Notes under the pieces: model-generated | Seen by the model: the letters and a program-made list of their open reading frames with translations, nothing else | What the model was told of the DNA's origin: nothing | Database searches by the model: none | Part shown: positions 17,832 through 27,103 of the stretch, in pieces | How the letters are laid out: each line of letters opens with the position of its first letter | How positions within the stretch are numbered: position 1 is the first letter of the stretch | Origin: Sulfobacillus thermosulfidooxidans | Lineage (GTDB): Bacteria; Bacillota; Sulfobacillia; Sulfobacillales; Sulfobacillaceae | DNA: 64,000 bases | Direction of reading: 5' to 3' | NCBI RefSeq assembly: GCF_001280565.1 | Contig: NZ_LGRO01000001.1 | Coordinates: forward strand, 992,001 to 1,056,000 | Translations under genes and position numbers: made by a program

Positions 17832-17832
17832 T

Positions 17833-18180
17833 TTAATGAACTTCGTTGTTGTGAGGGCTCTTGTCCAATTCAAAGAAACCAATGACCGTAGCCATGAAAA
17901 TAAAGCTGCCTGGTAAGAGCCATAGTGTAAAAGAGCCAATTGCTCCGCCCACCGTGGCGATAAGGCCTATCCATGCGGCCCAACGCGGATTGATGAGGAA
18001 CAAAATTCCTGAAATCAATCCTAATACGCCCATGATCACGGTGATATGCGAAAACGTGAGCCCATAACGGCTCAGATGCTTCAACAAAGCATCATAAACC
18101 CCCGGAATGTGTTCAAAAAGGCCAGCCAAAATGCCGGTAATTCCGCCGAGAATTCCTAAAACAAAGGCCAGATATTTCAT
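17833..18180 (-). CDS. Small four-pass membrane protein (DUF4064-like)
   Basis: 115 residues with four hydrophobic segments: residues 4-22, 44-62, 67-85 and 88-104. Between them lie short polar loops and a charged tail (ELDKSPHNNEVH). The pattern, with LGILGGITGILAGL at the start, resembles DUF4064-type membrane proteins of unknown role found widely in Firmicutes. A GGAGG lies about 15 bases before the ATG, inside the right end of the adjacent iscB-type element, so its translation signal may come from the insertion. It is convergent with the GH84 gene, one base between stops. Confidence 0.65.
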   Translation of the reverse strand: MKYLAFVLGILGGITGILAGLFEHIPGVYDALLKHLSRYGLTFSHITVIMGVLGLISGILFLINPRWAAWIGLIATVGGAIGSFTLWLLPGSFIFMATVIGFFELDKSPHNNEVH

Positions 18181-18241
18181 CAGATTTTCGTCGGTACTCC
18201 TCCCGTTTTACAGCTGAGAGGAGCGCCGCCTTTCTCCCTTC

Positions 18242-18544
18242 TTACGTAATGGATTGTTGACAGTATTGCCACTCGTTTTCGCGTTGGAAAACGCGGTAAT
18301 GACGATAAGAGACTGGCAGATCTCCTTTGAGCGTGATGGCCTTCCCAGTGCTTTTCGCATTGGGATCAAGCTTCAACCGCAGGGGTTGCAAAACCGAATT
18401 GTCTTGATCCCGGTCGACCAAACGAATGGTGAATGGCGATAGTTTGAAAACGTATGTGCGGTCGTGCTCCCGCAACATGCTGGCGCGTTTTTCGGAACAC
18501 GACATGAGCGGCTTGTAGTGGTTACCGAAGACAAATACTGCCAT
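18242..18544 (-). pseudogene. iscB: IscB relic: N-terminus joined in frame to C-terminus
   Basis: IscB is the RNA-guided nuclease ancestral to Cas9, about 400-500 residues. This frame has only 100. Residues 1-30 carry the PLMP domain (MAVFVFGNHYKPLMSCSEKR), then SPFTIRLVDR and LRLKLDPNAKSTG, the RuvC-I motif with its Asp. Right after that the sequence passes to YRHYRVFQRENEWQYCQ, resembling the extreme C-terminus (the YCRLLQRADGY-like tail). The bridge helix, HNH and remaining RuvC parts are gone, so it cannot cut DNA. The start ATG 18544 has AAAGGA nine bases upstream and the frame is clean, so a small protein could still be made. Confidence 0.75.
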
Positions 18545-18554
18545 CTTCACACAT

Positions 18555-18820
18555 CCTTTGCTTACGAGACTGGTAATGCCTCACGTGCCGGGAGTCTCTC
18601 TTCGCCGGGATTATACCGGCTTTTCGGCCTGCCACACGGCTTGCGCTACCCCCAAGCTCGCGGTTTAATAACGGCCGACACATTCCCTGGTGTCCTGAGC
18701 GGCATAAGGGAGGCGTTCGCCTCCGGCCACCTCCGCGAATAGGCGGCACGAGAGTCTATCCAGAAGGTTGTACAAGCTCCGGCCATCGGGCCGGCGTAAT
18801 TAACTCAGAACCTTCTGCCG
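18555..18820 (-). ncRNA. HEARO / omega RNA of the IscB element
   Basis: The 265 bases upstream of the iscB relic, read on the minus strand, are GC-rich and hairpin-dense. An outer repeat (CAGAAGGTT at 18761-18769 against AACCTTCTG at 18809-18817) encloses CCGGCC-ATCG-GGCCGG (18779-18794). Next comes GGAGGCGAACGCCTCC, and toward the gene CCGCGAGCTTGGGGGTAG and GCCGTGTGGCAGGC, which recall the conserved 3' part of HEARO RNAs. In this family the guide comes from sequence just outside the 5' end, here the bases after the ndh-like stop. Boundaries are approximate. Confidence 0.7.
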
Positions 18821-18839
18821 ATCGCCATATTGCGGACCT

Positions 18840-19934
18840 TCATAATGGCCAGGGCCGATCAAAGATCTTCGACAATTTTAACCGGTATTGTTGAAAAGAG
18901 ATATTTTTCAGGGTACGGGCGCTAAATCCTCGCACGGGAATTCCCCCGTGTAGTACCCACCCAACTCCCTGACCTTCATCGAGTGAAATTAGCATGCCTC
19001 GCAGTCGTGGACGAAATTCGGGGCCTGGATTGTTCTTGGTTATCCGATTGACAATCGTATTGCCTACAAAATCACCCGCAAGAGCCGCTAATTGCGCTGT
19101 TGCCGGGATCTCCTGACCATCGACGACCACATGCCAAAGGTCTCCTGCAACAAACACATTGGGGAGAACTTGACCATAAGAATCTGCCCGCGGATACCCA
19201 CGATCATCTAAGGGAAGTTCAGTTTGACGGATCCACCGAGGTGGGGTGATACCCCCTGCCCAAATGAGTACATCATATTCATAATGGTCTTTTTCCAGTT
19301 CAATATGTGGAGGATTGACCCGAACTAACTTTTGACCCATGACCACCGTAACACCCGCCGCAACCAACCGGCGGTATGCATATTGCGATAATCCTAAACC
19401 GAGAGCCGGTAATAATCGGTCAAAGGCTTCTACTAGAATCACATCATGGTCATGAGCTAACATGCCAGCGACCTCGACACCGGTTAAGCCCCCACCAATG
19501 ACCGCAACTCGCTGGTCTTTACCGTACTTCAAAGCATCCTTGATTCCTCGTGCATCTGAGGCATCACGCAAGGTGTGAGCCACGTCACGGAGTCCAGGAA
19601 TAGGAGGCAACGAAGGTTCAGAACCGGGACACAAAATCAGCCAATCATACTTCACATCATCACCGTTGTCTAACAGAACAGTACGGCGTGTTAAATCGAC
19701 ATTGGTTGCATATTGACGAACGTGTTGGACGCGCGTTTCTGTAAAAAGTCTTTCATACGGAACGACATGGTGTTCGATACTATCATGCTTGGCAAGCGCT
19801 TCGGGAAGTTCAGGAATTAATTGATGACCAGTACCTGGCTCAATTAATATAAGCTCAGCCTCTTCCAATCTTTGAAGAGGGCCAATTGCCCCTAATCCGG
19901 CATAGCCGCCCCCTACAACCACAATTTTTTGCAC
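18840..19934 (-). CDS. NDH-2-like FAD-dependent pyridine nucleotide oxidoreductase
   Basis: 364 residues from GTG 19934 (AGGAGG nine bases upstream); the longer frame has no start signal. Two Rossmann folds are visible: VVVGGGYAGLGA at the N-terminus for FAD and VIGGGLTGVEVAG near residue 145 for NAD(P)H. LPNVFVAGDLWH near residue 265 is the second FAD motif. The family includes type II NADH dehydrogenases and sulfide:quinone reductases. The SQR redox cysteines are not evident, so quinone-reducing NADH dehydrogenase is favoured. The C-terminus is short and lacks a clear membrane anchor. The IscB-type element starts 20 bases after its stop, so read-through would transcribe the omega RNA. Confidence 0.85.
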   Translation of the reverse strand: MQKIVVVGGGYAGLGAIGPLQRLEEAELILIEPGTGHQLIPELPEALAKHDSIEHHVVPYERLFTETRVQHVRQYATNVDLTRRTVLLDNGDDVKYDWLILCPGSEPSLPPIPGLRDVAHTLRDASDARGIKDALKYGKDQRVAVIGGGLTGVEVAGMLAHDHDVILVEAFDRLLPALGLGLSQYAYRRLVAAGVTVVMGQKLVRVNPPHIELEKDHYEYDVLIWAGGITPPRWIRQTELPLDDRGYPRADSYGQVLPNVFVAGDLWHVVVDGQEIPATAQLAALAGDFVGNTIVNRITKNNPGPEFRPRLRGMLISLDEGQGVGWVLHGGIPVRGFSARTLKNISFQQYRLKLSKIFDRPWPL

Positions 19935-20154
19935 GACCTTTTGCCTCCTGCATCGGGCGTTTTGCCGACTTCCATATTTATTAATCATGCCACAAGATGT
20001 ATGGCGAATCAATTAGGAGAATCGCTAAGGACTTGTATGTGAAGTGTTTTAGAGGGTCTTCAGCGTTTTGGATGATCCTTGTGATACATATTTAACGAAG
20101 CAGGCCGGAAAATATCAAAACTTAATATCTTTTGTCGGTCCCGACGATTTTGAA

Positions 20155-21126
20155 CTATCCCGAGACAGGATTGGCTACAGGAGGTTTACTGTCGAGCGTT
20201 TGTGCTGTGTTCGGGACGGAATGACGGCCAAATGCAAATTGGTCTTGATAAATGGCTCGATAGCCGTGCGGGCCTTCAGCACTCGCGGCAACCCCATATT
20301 TAAGGTAGAGTTGCTGGAGTTTGTGCCGCAGCTGGGACCGGTAAGAGCTTTTTACGGTGTAATTGGATGGGTGGTAAGCGCGTGAAAATACGGAAAGTCG
20401 AGAAGCCAGGGGACTATGGGCAAGAGTTTGGCAAAAATATGTATACGTGGATGGGGTAAAATGGGCAATGCTGGCCATAAGCCATCGAACTTTAATGGAT
20501 TGCGCCGTCATGAAGATTGAGTCCAAGTCATTATCGTTATCCGTAATGGCAGGAAGAATGGGAGCTAAGAACCAGGCCGTGGGTACACCCGTTTCAATTA
20601 ACTGAGCCATTGTTTCGACCCGTCTCAGGGGATGGGACGTTCCGGGTTCTAAAATTCGCAAATGTATAGGATTGAGGGAAATTAAACTGACGTGCACTTG
20701 TAGTTGGCCCCGACGCGCTAACACTTGCAACAGGTCTAAGTCACGCAAAATGAGTGGTGATTTCGTGGTAATGGTCAATGCATGCCCCGTGTCAAGGAAC
20801 ACCTCTAAAATTGACCGGGTGATCCGATATTTGGCCTCGATGGGTTGATAGGGATCTGTGGCTGTCCCCAGGGTAATAATGTTATCGATAGGAACATGGC
20901 ATAAATTTTGTCGGAGTCTGAGATGGAAGTTGTCTTTGACGAATAGCTTTTTGCTAAAATCCGGGCCGATACTTAAATTGAGATATCGATGGGTATCCCG
21001 GGCATAGCAATAATGACAGGCATGGGAACAACCTCGGTAAGGATTCGCAGACCAATCAAATCCCATAAACTCTGTACGGGTCTTATTTAGTGCTTGGCGG
21101 GAAGCGATATGAAAAATTTCTGCCAT
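20155..21126 (-). CDS. Radical SAM protein of the Rv2578c / spore-photoproduct-lyase-like group
   Basis: 323 residues. NPYRGCSHACHYCYAR near residue 30 has the CxxxCxxC cluster motif that binds the [4Fe-4S] cluster used with S-adenosylmethionine. LGTATDPYQPIE and LTITTKSPLILRDLDLL follow as in the Rv2578c-type family, whose members sit near DNA-repair or unknown genes and have no assigned reaction. AAGGAG lies eight bases before the ATG. The C-terminal 60 residues are variable. Between this gene and the ndh-like gene lie about 220 bp without any recognised gene. The reaction is unknown. Confidence 0.85.
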   Translation of the reverse strand: MAEIFHIASRQALNKTRTEFMGFDWSANPYRGCSHACHYCYARDTHRYLNLSIGPDFSKKLFVKDNFHLRLRQNLCHVPIDNIITLGTATDPYQPIEAKYRITRSILEVFLDTGHALTITTKSPLILRDLDLLQVLARRGQLQVHVSLISLNPIHLRILEPGTSHPLRRVETMAQLIETGVPTAWFLAPILPAITDNDNDLDSIFMTAQSIKVRWLMASIAHFTPSTYTYFCQTLAHSPLASRLSVFSRAYHPSNYTVKSSYRSQLRHKLQQLYLKYGVAASAEGPHGYRAIYQDQFAFGRHSVPNTAQTLDSKPPVANPVSG

Positions 21127-21285
21127 GCCTTCGACTCCTTAAAGAAACATTTGTTCGTATTATAGACTGACGACATAAGAAACACAAGGGAAAGAGAACA
21201 AAGTATTCTGATTTTAGAGATAGGATGATCCGTCTGCTCACGGCAGAGTGATAAATGGTCTGTCAAGTCAAGGACTACATAAATG

Positions 21286-21318
21286 AAAAGCCCCAACCGA
21301 TTGAGGTTAGGGCTTTTT
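21286..21318 (-). terminator. Rho-independent terminator of gltB
   Basis: AAAAGCCC-C-AACC and GGTT-A-GGGCTTTTT form a stem of about 11 pairs around GATTGA. T-runs occur on both sides, so it can serve in both directions. It lies 14 bases after the gltB stop on the minus strand. Confidence 0.85.
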
Positions 21319-21331
21319 CGAACAAAGTGAT

Positions 21332-24300
21332 TCACTCCGTTGAAATGCTCGGATCCATTTGTTCAGAAGCAGGAACGATTTTCAGGAAGCGGGTTAGGGC
21401 CTGGGCTAGTATGTCTCGAAGTCGTGCTACCATCTGATGTTGGTTAGTGGTTACTAAAACACGCAAGGCTGGTTCTAATAGCTCATTAATGTCATGGACA
21501 TCGTGATCATTAATTGGAACGATAGCAACTTTTGCCGAACGTGCGAGCCGACTTTCTAGATATGTGCGTGTTAACCCTTCCTCTGGTTGGTGCAGGAGAT
21601 AAATGACCCCACCAGTCATACCCGACGCCAGCCATGGACCGGGATCTCCTAGAATAAGACCACGTCCGCGAGTCATGTATTCAAACCCAAAGCCTTTGAT
21701 CACCGCACTGTCCCATGAACTAGCAGCGGCTTTAGGTGTGGGAATACCATCACCGAGAATCACAACATCAGCGCCCGCTAAACGGATACCAGCCCGAGCA
21801 TCGGCTCCACCTTGCACAATAAATATCCCTGCTTGCGCTCCATAGGCCATACTTTTTCCGACATGACCTCCATAATAACGTCCTTGTGCATTGGGGGCTT
21901 TGACTACAGCAATAAGTCCTCCTGACGCCCCTTTACCTACGCCATCTTGGGCGCCACCATGAGCAATGAGGTGAACACCCTGACTGAGAAAGGCTCCAAA
22001 TCCTTGACCGGCGACCCGTTCAACAGGGTTTAAAATCGGCGTCTTAATATCTTTGTAACGAATCCGCTGGCCAGATACATTGGTTCCAATGGATCGGCTA
22101 TTGCGAAGACGCATCGAACTACGACGCAGATCACTCTTAGCGACGATTCCTACAGCTTGGTTACCTTCTGCGACTAATTCATCTTGTTGAATTAAGTCAT
22201 TCAGCTCATTTAAGAATGTTTCATAGCCGACGAGGTCCTGCCAGCTTGTTTGTCGTAACAGGTGCATTTGCCCGACTGCTTGTTGAATAGAGGTAAAGCC
22301 AAGAGTCCGTAAATGCATTCGAACGCCTTCGGCAAGACCATTAAATACATTGACAAGTCCTTCCACTGCCGATTCAAAATCCTGGGGGATGAATCGTTTA
22401 AGTCCCTTTTCCTGCGCTTCCTCAAGGGATTCAATTTGCGTTGTAATGCCTACATGACAGGTGTCGAGTTGGCAGCCCCGACAAATTGTACACCCTAAGG
22501 CCATCATACTTAACGTGCCGAAACCGACCCGGTTAGCTCCTAATAATATCATTCGGACTACATCGGCGGCACTACGCAATCCTCCATCGGCCCAAATTTC
22601 GACTCGGTCTCGCAAACCCGCGAGAGTCAATGCGGCATGTGTAAGAGGAACGCCAATATCTGCTGGTAAGCCAACATGCCGTAAAGCATGAACGCGTGCT
22701 GCACCTGTTCCACCTTCAAAACCTGATAAGCTTATGACATCGGCTCCAGCTTTAACAATTCCCACGGCAATTGTTCCAATGTTAGGGACGACAGGAACTT
22801 TCACCGAAACTAGTAATTCCGGATTCGCTTCTTTAAGTTCGTCAATTAATTCTTTAAGGTCTTCAATGGAATACAAGTCGTGATTATTGCTGGGAGAAAT
22901 GAGATCGACGCCGGGTACTGCGTTACGGGCATGAGCTACTTTGACCGATACTTTTTTCCCCGGTAGATGTCCACCTTCGCCAGGTTTGGCTCCTTGGCCG
23001 ATTTTGATTTCCGCATAACGGGCGCCATTTAGCAAATTTGTGTTGACACCAAAACGACCCGAGGCAATCTGATGACCACGCCAGTAATAATACCGGCCAA
23101 TCATGTCTGGGATTTCCCCGCCTTCCCCATTCATTGATAACATGTTCAGGCGTTTACCCGCTTCGGCATAGGCGCGAAATGCCGTTTCCCCTTGGGATCC
23201 GAACGACATCGAAGAAATAACAAATGGTAAGGAATGATCTCCGACCTCTAATGAGACGGGTGCATCCTCATTGAGAGAATGGGTCGCGTCAAAAGTGAGA
23301 GTTTGACGAAGTGCGATAGGATATTTGGTTTCCACATGGCGAAGCTGGTCTTCATATTCCCGGGCTGTCATCGAACGATTGGCCAGTTTTTTCACAGCTT
23401 TGAATACATGATTGGTTGCTCGGGGAATAGGTAACAAACGCGTGGCTTCATCCCGGTAGGACAATCGGGCCGCCAATTGCTGGTTGCGGTGTTCCAACCA
23501 TGATTGATAGGGAGCGGGAGCGAACGTTTTAATTTGTAGAAGTTCGGCGATGGGCTCCGGTAGGCCAATGGCAGAAAAGACACGGCCGTAACCCTGTAAT
23601 TCGTGAATTCCCATGGTGGAAATAATTTTTTCCAGGCCATGATTCATCACGGTTTTAACCGCCTCATATTGATCCGCGGCAATGTCCCAAATGAGATAGG
23701 GATTTAAGGCATTAGCTCCTAACCCCAGCAACACGGCACTATCATGGAGATTACGAATCATGCCAGAACAGACAATAATACTACATTGTCTCCGCAATCC
23801 ATGGTGAATTAATGCTGCATCAATAGCTCCCACCGCGAGTGTCGGATCAAGTCCGGCTGAGTTTTCACCAAAACTCTCGCGATCATCCAAAATGAGAACT
23901 GAGGTGCCGGTTTTGACAACGGAAACAGCTTCCTGGGCTAATTGGTTCACGACTTGGATTTCTTCTTGAAAAGGAGTCATTGCCAGTTTCAATACGGTAA
24001 TGTGCGAACCAAAATATTCCGTTAGGTGCTCTATGTCCTCATCATTGACCCATGGTGATGTGAGTAAGACGGGTTGGGGGACAACAGCTTTGACATTTTG
24101 CCATTGTGGTCTCGCACCCAGCAACGTGGTCAACGAAAAATGTTCTGCCTCCCGTTCGCGATCTAAGGCAGGATTGGTAACCACGGCCACAGTTTCTTGC
24201 AGGTAGTCACTGATATTGACGGGCGTTTCAGAAAATGGTGCTAGTGGCCCATCGAATCCCAATGACCCAATTGGTTCGCGGTGCCCTTCAGCGAAAGTTT

Positions 24301-25618
24301 TAATGAGTTGTTCGTCATCTTTGTTCCAACCATTGGCTCGGTATATGCCCGTTGAATAGGAGTGACCGACGTGGCCACGACGTGAGGCTTCCCATATTTG
24401 AGGTGCTTCCCCCGTGAGTTTATTTGCTAAGCGGGCCATTACTGTGTCATTCTCAATAACATGCACGGGTCCGTCTTCTGTCCACTCAAACGCAACCATT
24501 TGCCCCGGGCCTAGTACACGCGGTTCCTTAATCCAACTATCAGGAGAAGTAATGCCGGGTTCAGATGACAAAATGAAATATTCCTGCGTTTCTAAGACCC
24601 ATAACGGTCGGAGTCCCATCGCGTCCACAGCAGCCACAATACTGTTCCCTAAACGGTGAACGATAGCGGCTGGACCTTGCGCATAGGGTCCCCATACTGC
24701 GCGAATTTGTCGCCATAACGCTTGCAGTGAGGGAGATAATTGTTCGATGACCGCTGGTGAAGGGCTAATGGCGACGCGGACGGCTTCGGCGTGGCCGAGT
24801 TTATCCCGTAAGACCAAGGCAGATAAGAGGCGGTCGAGATTCTGGGAATCACTTCCTTGGGGGATTGGCTTTATCCCATGGGCTGCCATTTCGTGTTGCA
24901 AACGGTCAATCGTGTCAATTTCACCATTGTGGGCCAATCCTAAAAATGGTTGCACGCGTGATAGATCAGTCGCAGTATTAGTAGAAAACCGATTGTGGCC
25001 AATGACCGCCCGTGGTTGAAAATGTGAGCCAAGCTGTTCAGCAAGAAGAGGCTCCAGAGCATCAGGGCCTTCTGTGACTTTTAAAACAATGTGGGAATTG
25101 CTAAACGATGCGATAAGTCCCCCAAAACGCAACTCCAATGCCTCAAGGGCCGCAAAGATGTTTTCTGTCTCATGGAGATTGCCCTCATACCATAATGCAT
25201 GAGAGTCGAGGATTTGGACACTATCGGTCAAATCTATATGTGAGACAAGACGGCGGAAATTTAGGGTAGGGAGCAATTGGTTTAATGTTTGGAGAGATTC
25301 GCGCCGCGATGAAATAGGGATGACCAATTGTAAAATCCAAAATCTAGGATCATGGGCCGAGTATGCAGACACTCCGTGCTCTTTTAACCGTTGCTGCCAA
25401 AGATCTCGAGGAATATCGACTAATAAGCCTGTTCCATCACTCCGGCCATCAATCCATCCGGCTCGATGATCCATTTGGCGTAAAGAGTCAATACCGACAC
25501 GCCATAAGCGTTCGGTTTGTTGTAATGTTACAGGTTCTTTGGCAATCGCCGCATAAATCGCACAAGCATCATGTTCGATGCCAATATGTTTGAGCAATGA
25601 AAAAGAACGCGAATTCAT
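21332..25618 (-). CDS. gltB: Glutamate synthase, large subunit
   Basis: GltB makes two glutamates from glutamine and 2-oxoglutarate. From ATG 25618 it is 1428 residues, the usual length. A 17-residue propeptide ends before Cys18 (GIEHDACAIYA), the glutaminase nucleophile exposed after processing. The amidotransferase domain (to about 420) is followed by a central domain, the FMN-binding synthase domain (about 800-1180) with CTICRGCQLDTCH for the 3Fe-4S cluster, and the C-terminal GXGXG helix domain (GGHVGKSMAYGAQAG). AGAAGGG is the probable ribosome site. No gltD lies beside it, so the reductant must come from a distant small subunit or from ferredoxin. Confidence 0.95.
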   Translation of the reverse strand: MNSRSFSLLKHIGIEHDACAIYAAIAKEPVTLQQTERLWRVGIDSLRQMDHRAGWIDGRSDGTGLLVDIPRDLWQQRLKEHGVSAYSAHDPRFWILQLVIPISSRRESLQTLNQLLPTLNFRRLVSHIDLTDSVQILDSHALWYEGNLHETENIFAALEALELRFGGLIASFSNSHIVLKVTEGPDALEPLLAEQLGSHFQPRAVIGHNRFSTNTATDLSRVQPFLGLAHNGEIDTIDRLQHEMAAHGIKPIPQGSDSQNLDRLLSALVLRDKLGHAEAVRVAISPSPAVIEQLSPSLQALWRQIRAVWGPYAQGPAAIVHRLGNSIVAAVDAMGLRPLWVLETQEYFILSSEPGITSPDSWIKEPRVLGPGQMVAFEWTEDGPVHVIENDTVMARLANKLTGEAPQIWEASRRGHVGHSYSTGIYRANGWNKDDEQLIKTFAEGHREPIGSLGFDGPLAPFSETPVNISDYLQETVAVVTNPALDREREAEHFSLTTLLGARPQWQNVKAVVPQPVLLTSPWVNDEDIEHLTEYFGSHITVLKLAMTPFQEEIQVVNQLAQEAVSVVKTGTSVLILDDRESFGENSAGLDPTLAVGAIDAALIHHGLRRQCSIIVCSGMIRNLHDSAVLLGLGANALNPYLIWDIAADQYEAVKTVMNHGLEKIISTMGIHELQGYGRVFSAIGLPEPIAELLQIKTFAPAPYQSWLEHRNQQLAARLSYRDEATRLLPIPRATNHVFKAVKKLANRSMTAREYEDQLRHVETKYPIALRQTLTFDATHSLNEDAPVSLEVGDHSLPFVISSMSFGSQGETAFRAYAEAGKRLNMLSMNGEGGEIPDMIGRYYYWRGHQIASGRFGVNTNLLNGARYAEIKIGQGAKPGEGGHLPGKKVSVKVAHARNAVPGVDLISPSNNHDLYSIEDLKELIDELKEANPELLVSVKVPVVPNIGTIAVGIVKAGADVISLSGFEGGTGAARVHALRHVGLPADIGVPLTHAALTLAGLRDRVEIWADGGLRSAADVVRMILLGANRVGFGTLSMMALGCTICRGCQLDTCHVGITTQIESLEEAQEKGLKRFIPQDFESAVEGLVNVFNGLAEGVRMHLRTLGFTSIQQAVGQMHLLRQTSWQDLVGYETFLNELNDLIQQDELVAEGNQAVGIVAKSDLRRSSMRLRNSRSIGTNVSGQRIRYKDIKTPILNPVERVAGQGFGAFLSQGVHLIAHGGAQDGVGKGASGGLIAVVKAPNAQGRYYGGHVGKSMAYGAQAGIFIVQGGADARAGIRLAGADVVILGDGIPTPKAAASSWDSAVIKGFGFEYMTRGRGLILGDPGPWLASGMTGGVIYLLHQPEEGLTRTYLESRLARSAKVAIVPINDHDVHDINELLEPALRVLVTTNQHQMVARLRDILAQALTRFLKIVPASEQMDPSISTE

Positions 25619-25654
25619 CAAGGAGACCCTTCTTTCTCTGGAGCGTGATAGCAA

Positions 25655-26044
25655 AACAATAAATAATCATTCATTGCATTGTATGAAAATGCATTAAACA
25701 GCGATAAGTAGCCCTAAAATCCTGTATTTGAACGCAAAGGTAATTACACGCGATGTTTGTGGGCAATTAAACGGCGGTTGCTCAAATCTTCTTACCTTAG
25801 AATATATCGAAAACAAGCTGTCAATGCAATCATTCGAATAAAATTACATCAGAATCAAATCATTCTTAGAATACCACGAATAGACCTGACATTCCAAGAG
25901 GTTTATCCCATGATTTTGTGATATTTTATGAAAATATTTGGGAACATGACTCAATTCTTTGTCATAATTCTCCGCGAGCGGGTATGGCGAATTTGTTTGG
26001 TCTTCGCTACAATGACGGTAGTCTGGATGGGCAGGAGGCGCTCG
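25655..26044. other. AT-rich intergenic region between gltB and a glycosyltransferase
   Basis: About 400 bp separating divergent genes, so both promoters probably lie here. An open frame starting at 25928 continues in phase into the glycosyltransferase, but its first 39 residues have no ribosome site and no family similarity, so I treat it as leader. No convincing promoter pair, operator or RNA structure stood out. Confidence 0.4.
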
Positions 26045-27103
26045 GTGCGTATAGTTGAGGTAATTACGGGAGGAGAGCCGGGCGGAGCTCAGCGTCATGT
26101 TTTTGAACTTGTACAATATTTGGCGATTCAAGGACATCAAGTCGCCGTTGTTCATGGCGGTGGGCATTGGTTAAGTCAGGCCATCAAAAATATCGCTTCC
26201 GTTTATTATCTCCGTCATTTGCAGCGGGATATCTCATGGCATGATATGATGGCGTTTACCGCTTTATTGGGGATTGTAAGGAATCTGCGGCCGGATGTGA
26301 TCCATGCGCATAGCTCCAAGGCAGGAATTTTATCGCGCCTGGTTGGCACAATCCTTCAAGTTCCTGTTGTGTATACATCTCATGGTCTAGTTTTTTTTGA
26401 TACCACGCGTTCACGGCGAAGTCGAAAATTTTATCAACTCTTAGAAACCTGGGCAGCAAAACGAAGTCGGGGAATTATTACCTTAAGCAATATGGATTAT
26501 GAGTTTATGCGCTCAGTGAAAACCCGCGCTATCGTAGAAAAAATTCCCAATGGGGTTCCCGTGCGAGCCTTGTCTGCAAAACAGCTAGGATGTCAGCGTC
26601 GTATTGGGTTTATTGGTCGGTTTTCTCGTGAGAAGGGTCTGGACGTCGTGCTGAAAGCGGCGGAACAGACGATGCCATGGCAATGGATTATTGCCGGGGA
26701 TGGTCCTTTTCGGTCCCAAATCACGCACGCTGCCGAACGCTTACCCAATTTGAAGTGGATGGGGTGGATCGAGAATATTGATGAGTTTTTCAGTGAAATC
26801 GATGTGCTCGTACAGCCGTCATATAAGGAAGGCCTGCCGTATACTGTCCTGGATGCTATGGCGGCAGGAATCCCGGTGGTGGCGACCCCTGTGGGGGCTT
26901 TAAATGAAATTCTCCGGGCAATTGATATTCACCTGCTCTGTCCGGTAGGGAATGTCCAGGCTTTGGTTGAGAGCATTCTCTATGCTTTTGAGCATTATAA
27001 TCAGATTGCGGAATCTTCTTATCGTCTTGTTAAAGATCATTATAATCTTAACAATCAACTTGAACAAACGGCCAGGCTGTTAACAGCGGTGGTGGAATCG
27101 TGA
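26045..27103 (+). CDS. GT4-family glycosyltransferase
   Basis: 352 residues from GTG 26045, six bases after AGGAGG. The N-domain begins VRIVEVITGGEPGGAQRHVF and contains HAHSSKAGILSRL and VYTSHGLVFF; the C-domain has FIGRFSREKGLDV, IAGDGPFR and YKEGLPYTVLDAMAAGIPVV, the EX7E-type donor motif. This is a full GT-B retaining enzyme of the WcaI/PimB style, probably adding a sugar to a lipid-linked glycan at the inner face of the membrane. The next glycosyltransferase starts in a GTGA overlap, so they form one translation unit. Confidence 0.9.
   Translation: MRIVEVITGGEPGGAQRHVFELVQYLAIQGHQVAVVHGGGHWLSQAIKNIASVYYLRHLQRDISWHDMMAFTALLGIVRNLRPDVIHAHSSKAGILSRLVGTILQVPVVYTSHGLVFFDTTRSRRSRKFYQLLETWAAKRSRGIITLSNMDYEFMRSVKTRAIVEKIPNGVPVRALSAKQLGCQRRIGFIGRFSREKGLDVVLKAAEQTMPWQWIIAGDGPFRSQITHAAERLPNLKWMGWIENIDEFFSEIDVLVQPSYKEGLPYTVLDAMAAGIPVVATPVGALNEILRAIDIHLLCPVGNVQALVESILYAFEHYNQIAESSYRLVKDHYNLNNQLEQTARLLTAVVES

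Larger units (their letters stand above)
18185..18820 (-). mobile_element. Internally deleted IscB-type (IS200/IS605-like) element
   Basis: The unit contains, in minus-strand order, a structured HEARO/omega RNA, a 100-residue fused iscB relic and a GC-rich right end (AAAGGCGGCGCTCCTCTCAG, then a CAGCTG/GGGAGGAG segment) of the kind that follows intact iscB genes. No tnpA is present, so it could move only with help from another element. It lies between the ndh-like gene, which ends 20 bases upstream of it, and the DUF4064-like gene. Exact ends are not determined. Confidence 0.65.

Noticed and set aside
20068-20385. 105-residue plus-strand frame over the end of the radical SAM gene
   Set aside because: Mostly antisense to a well-supported gene; no start signal.
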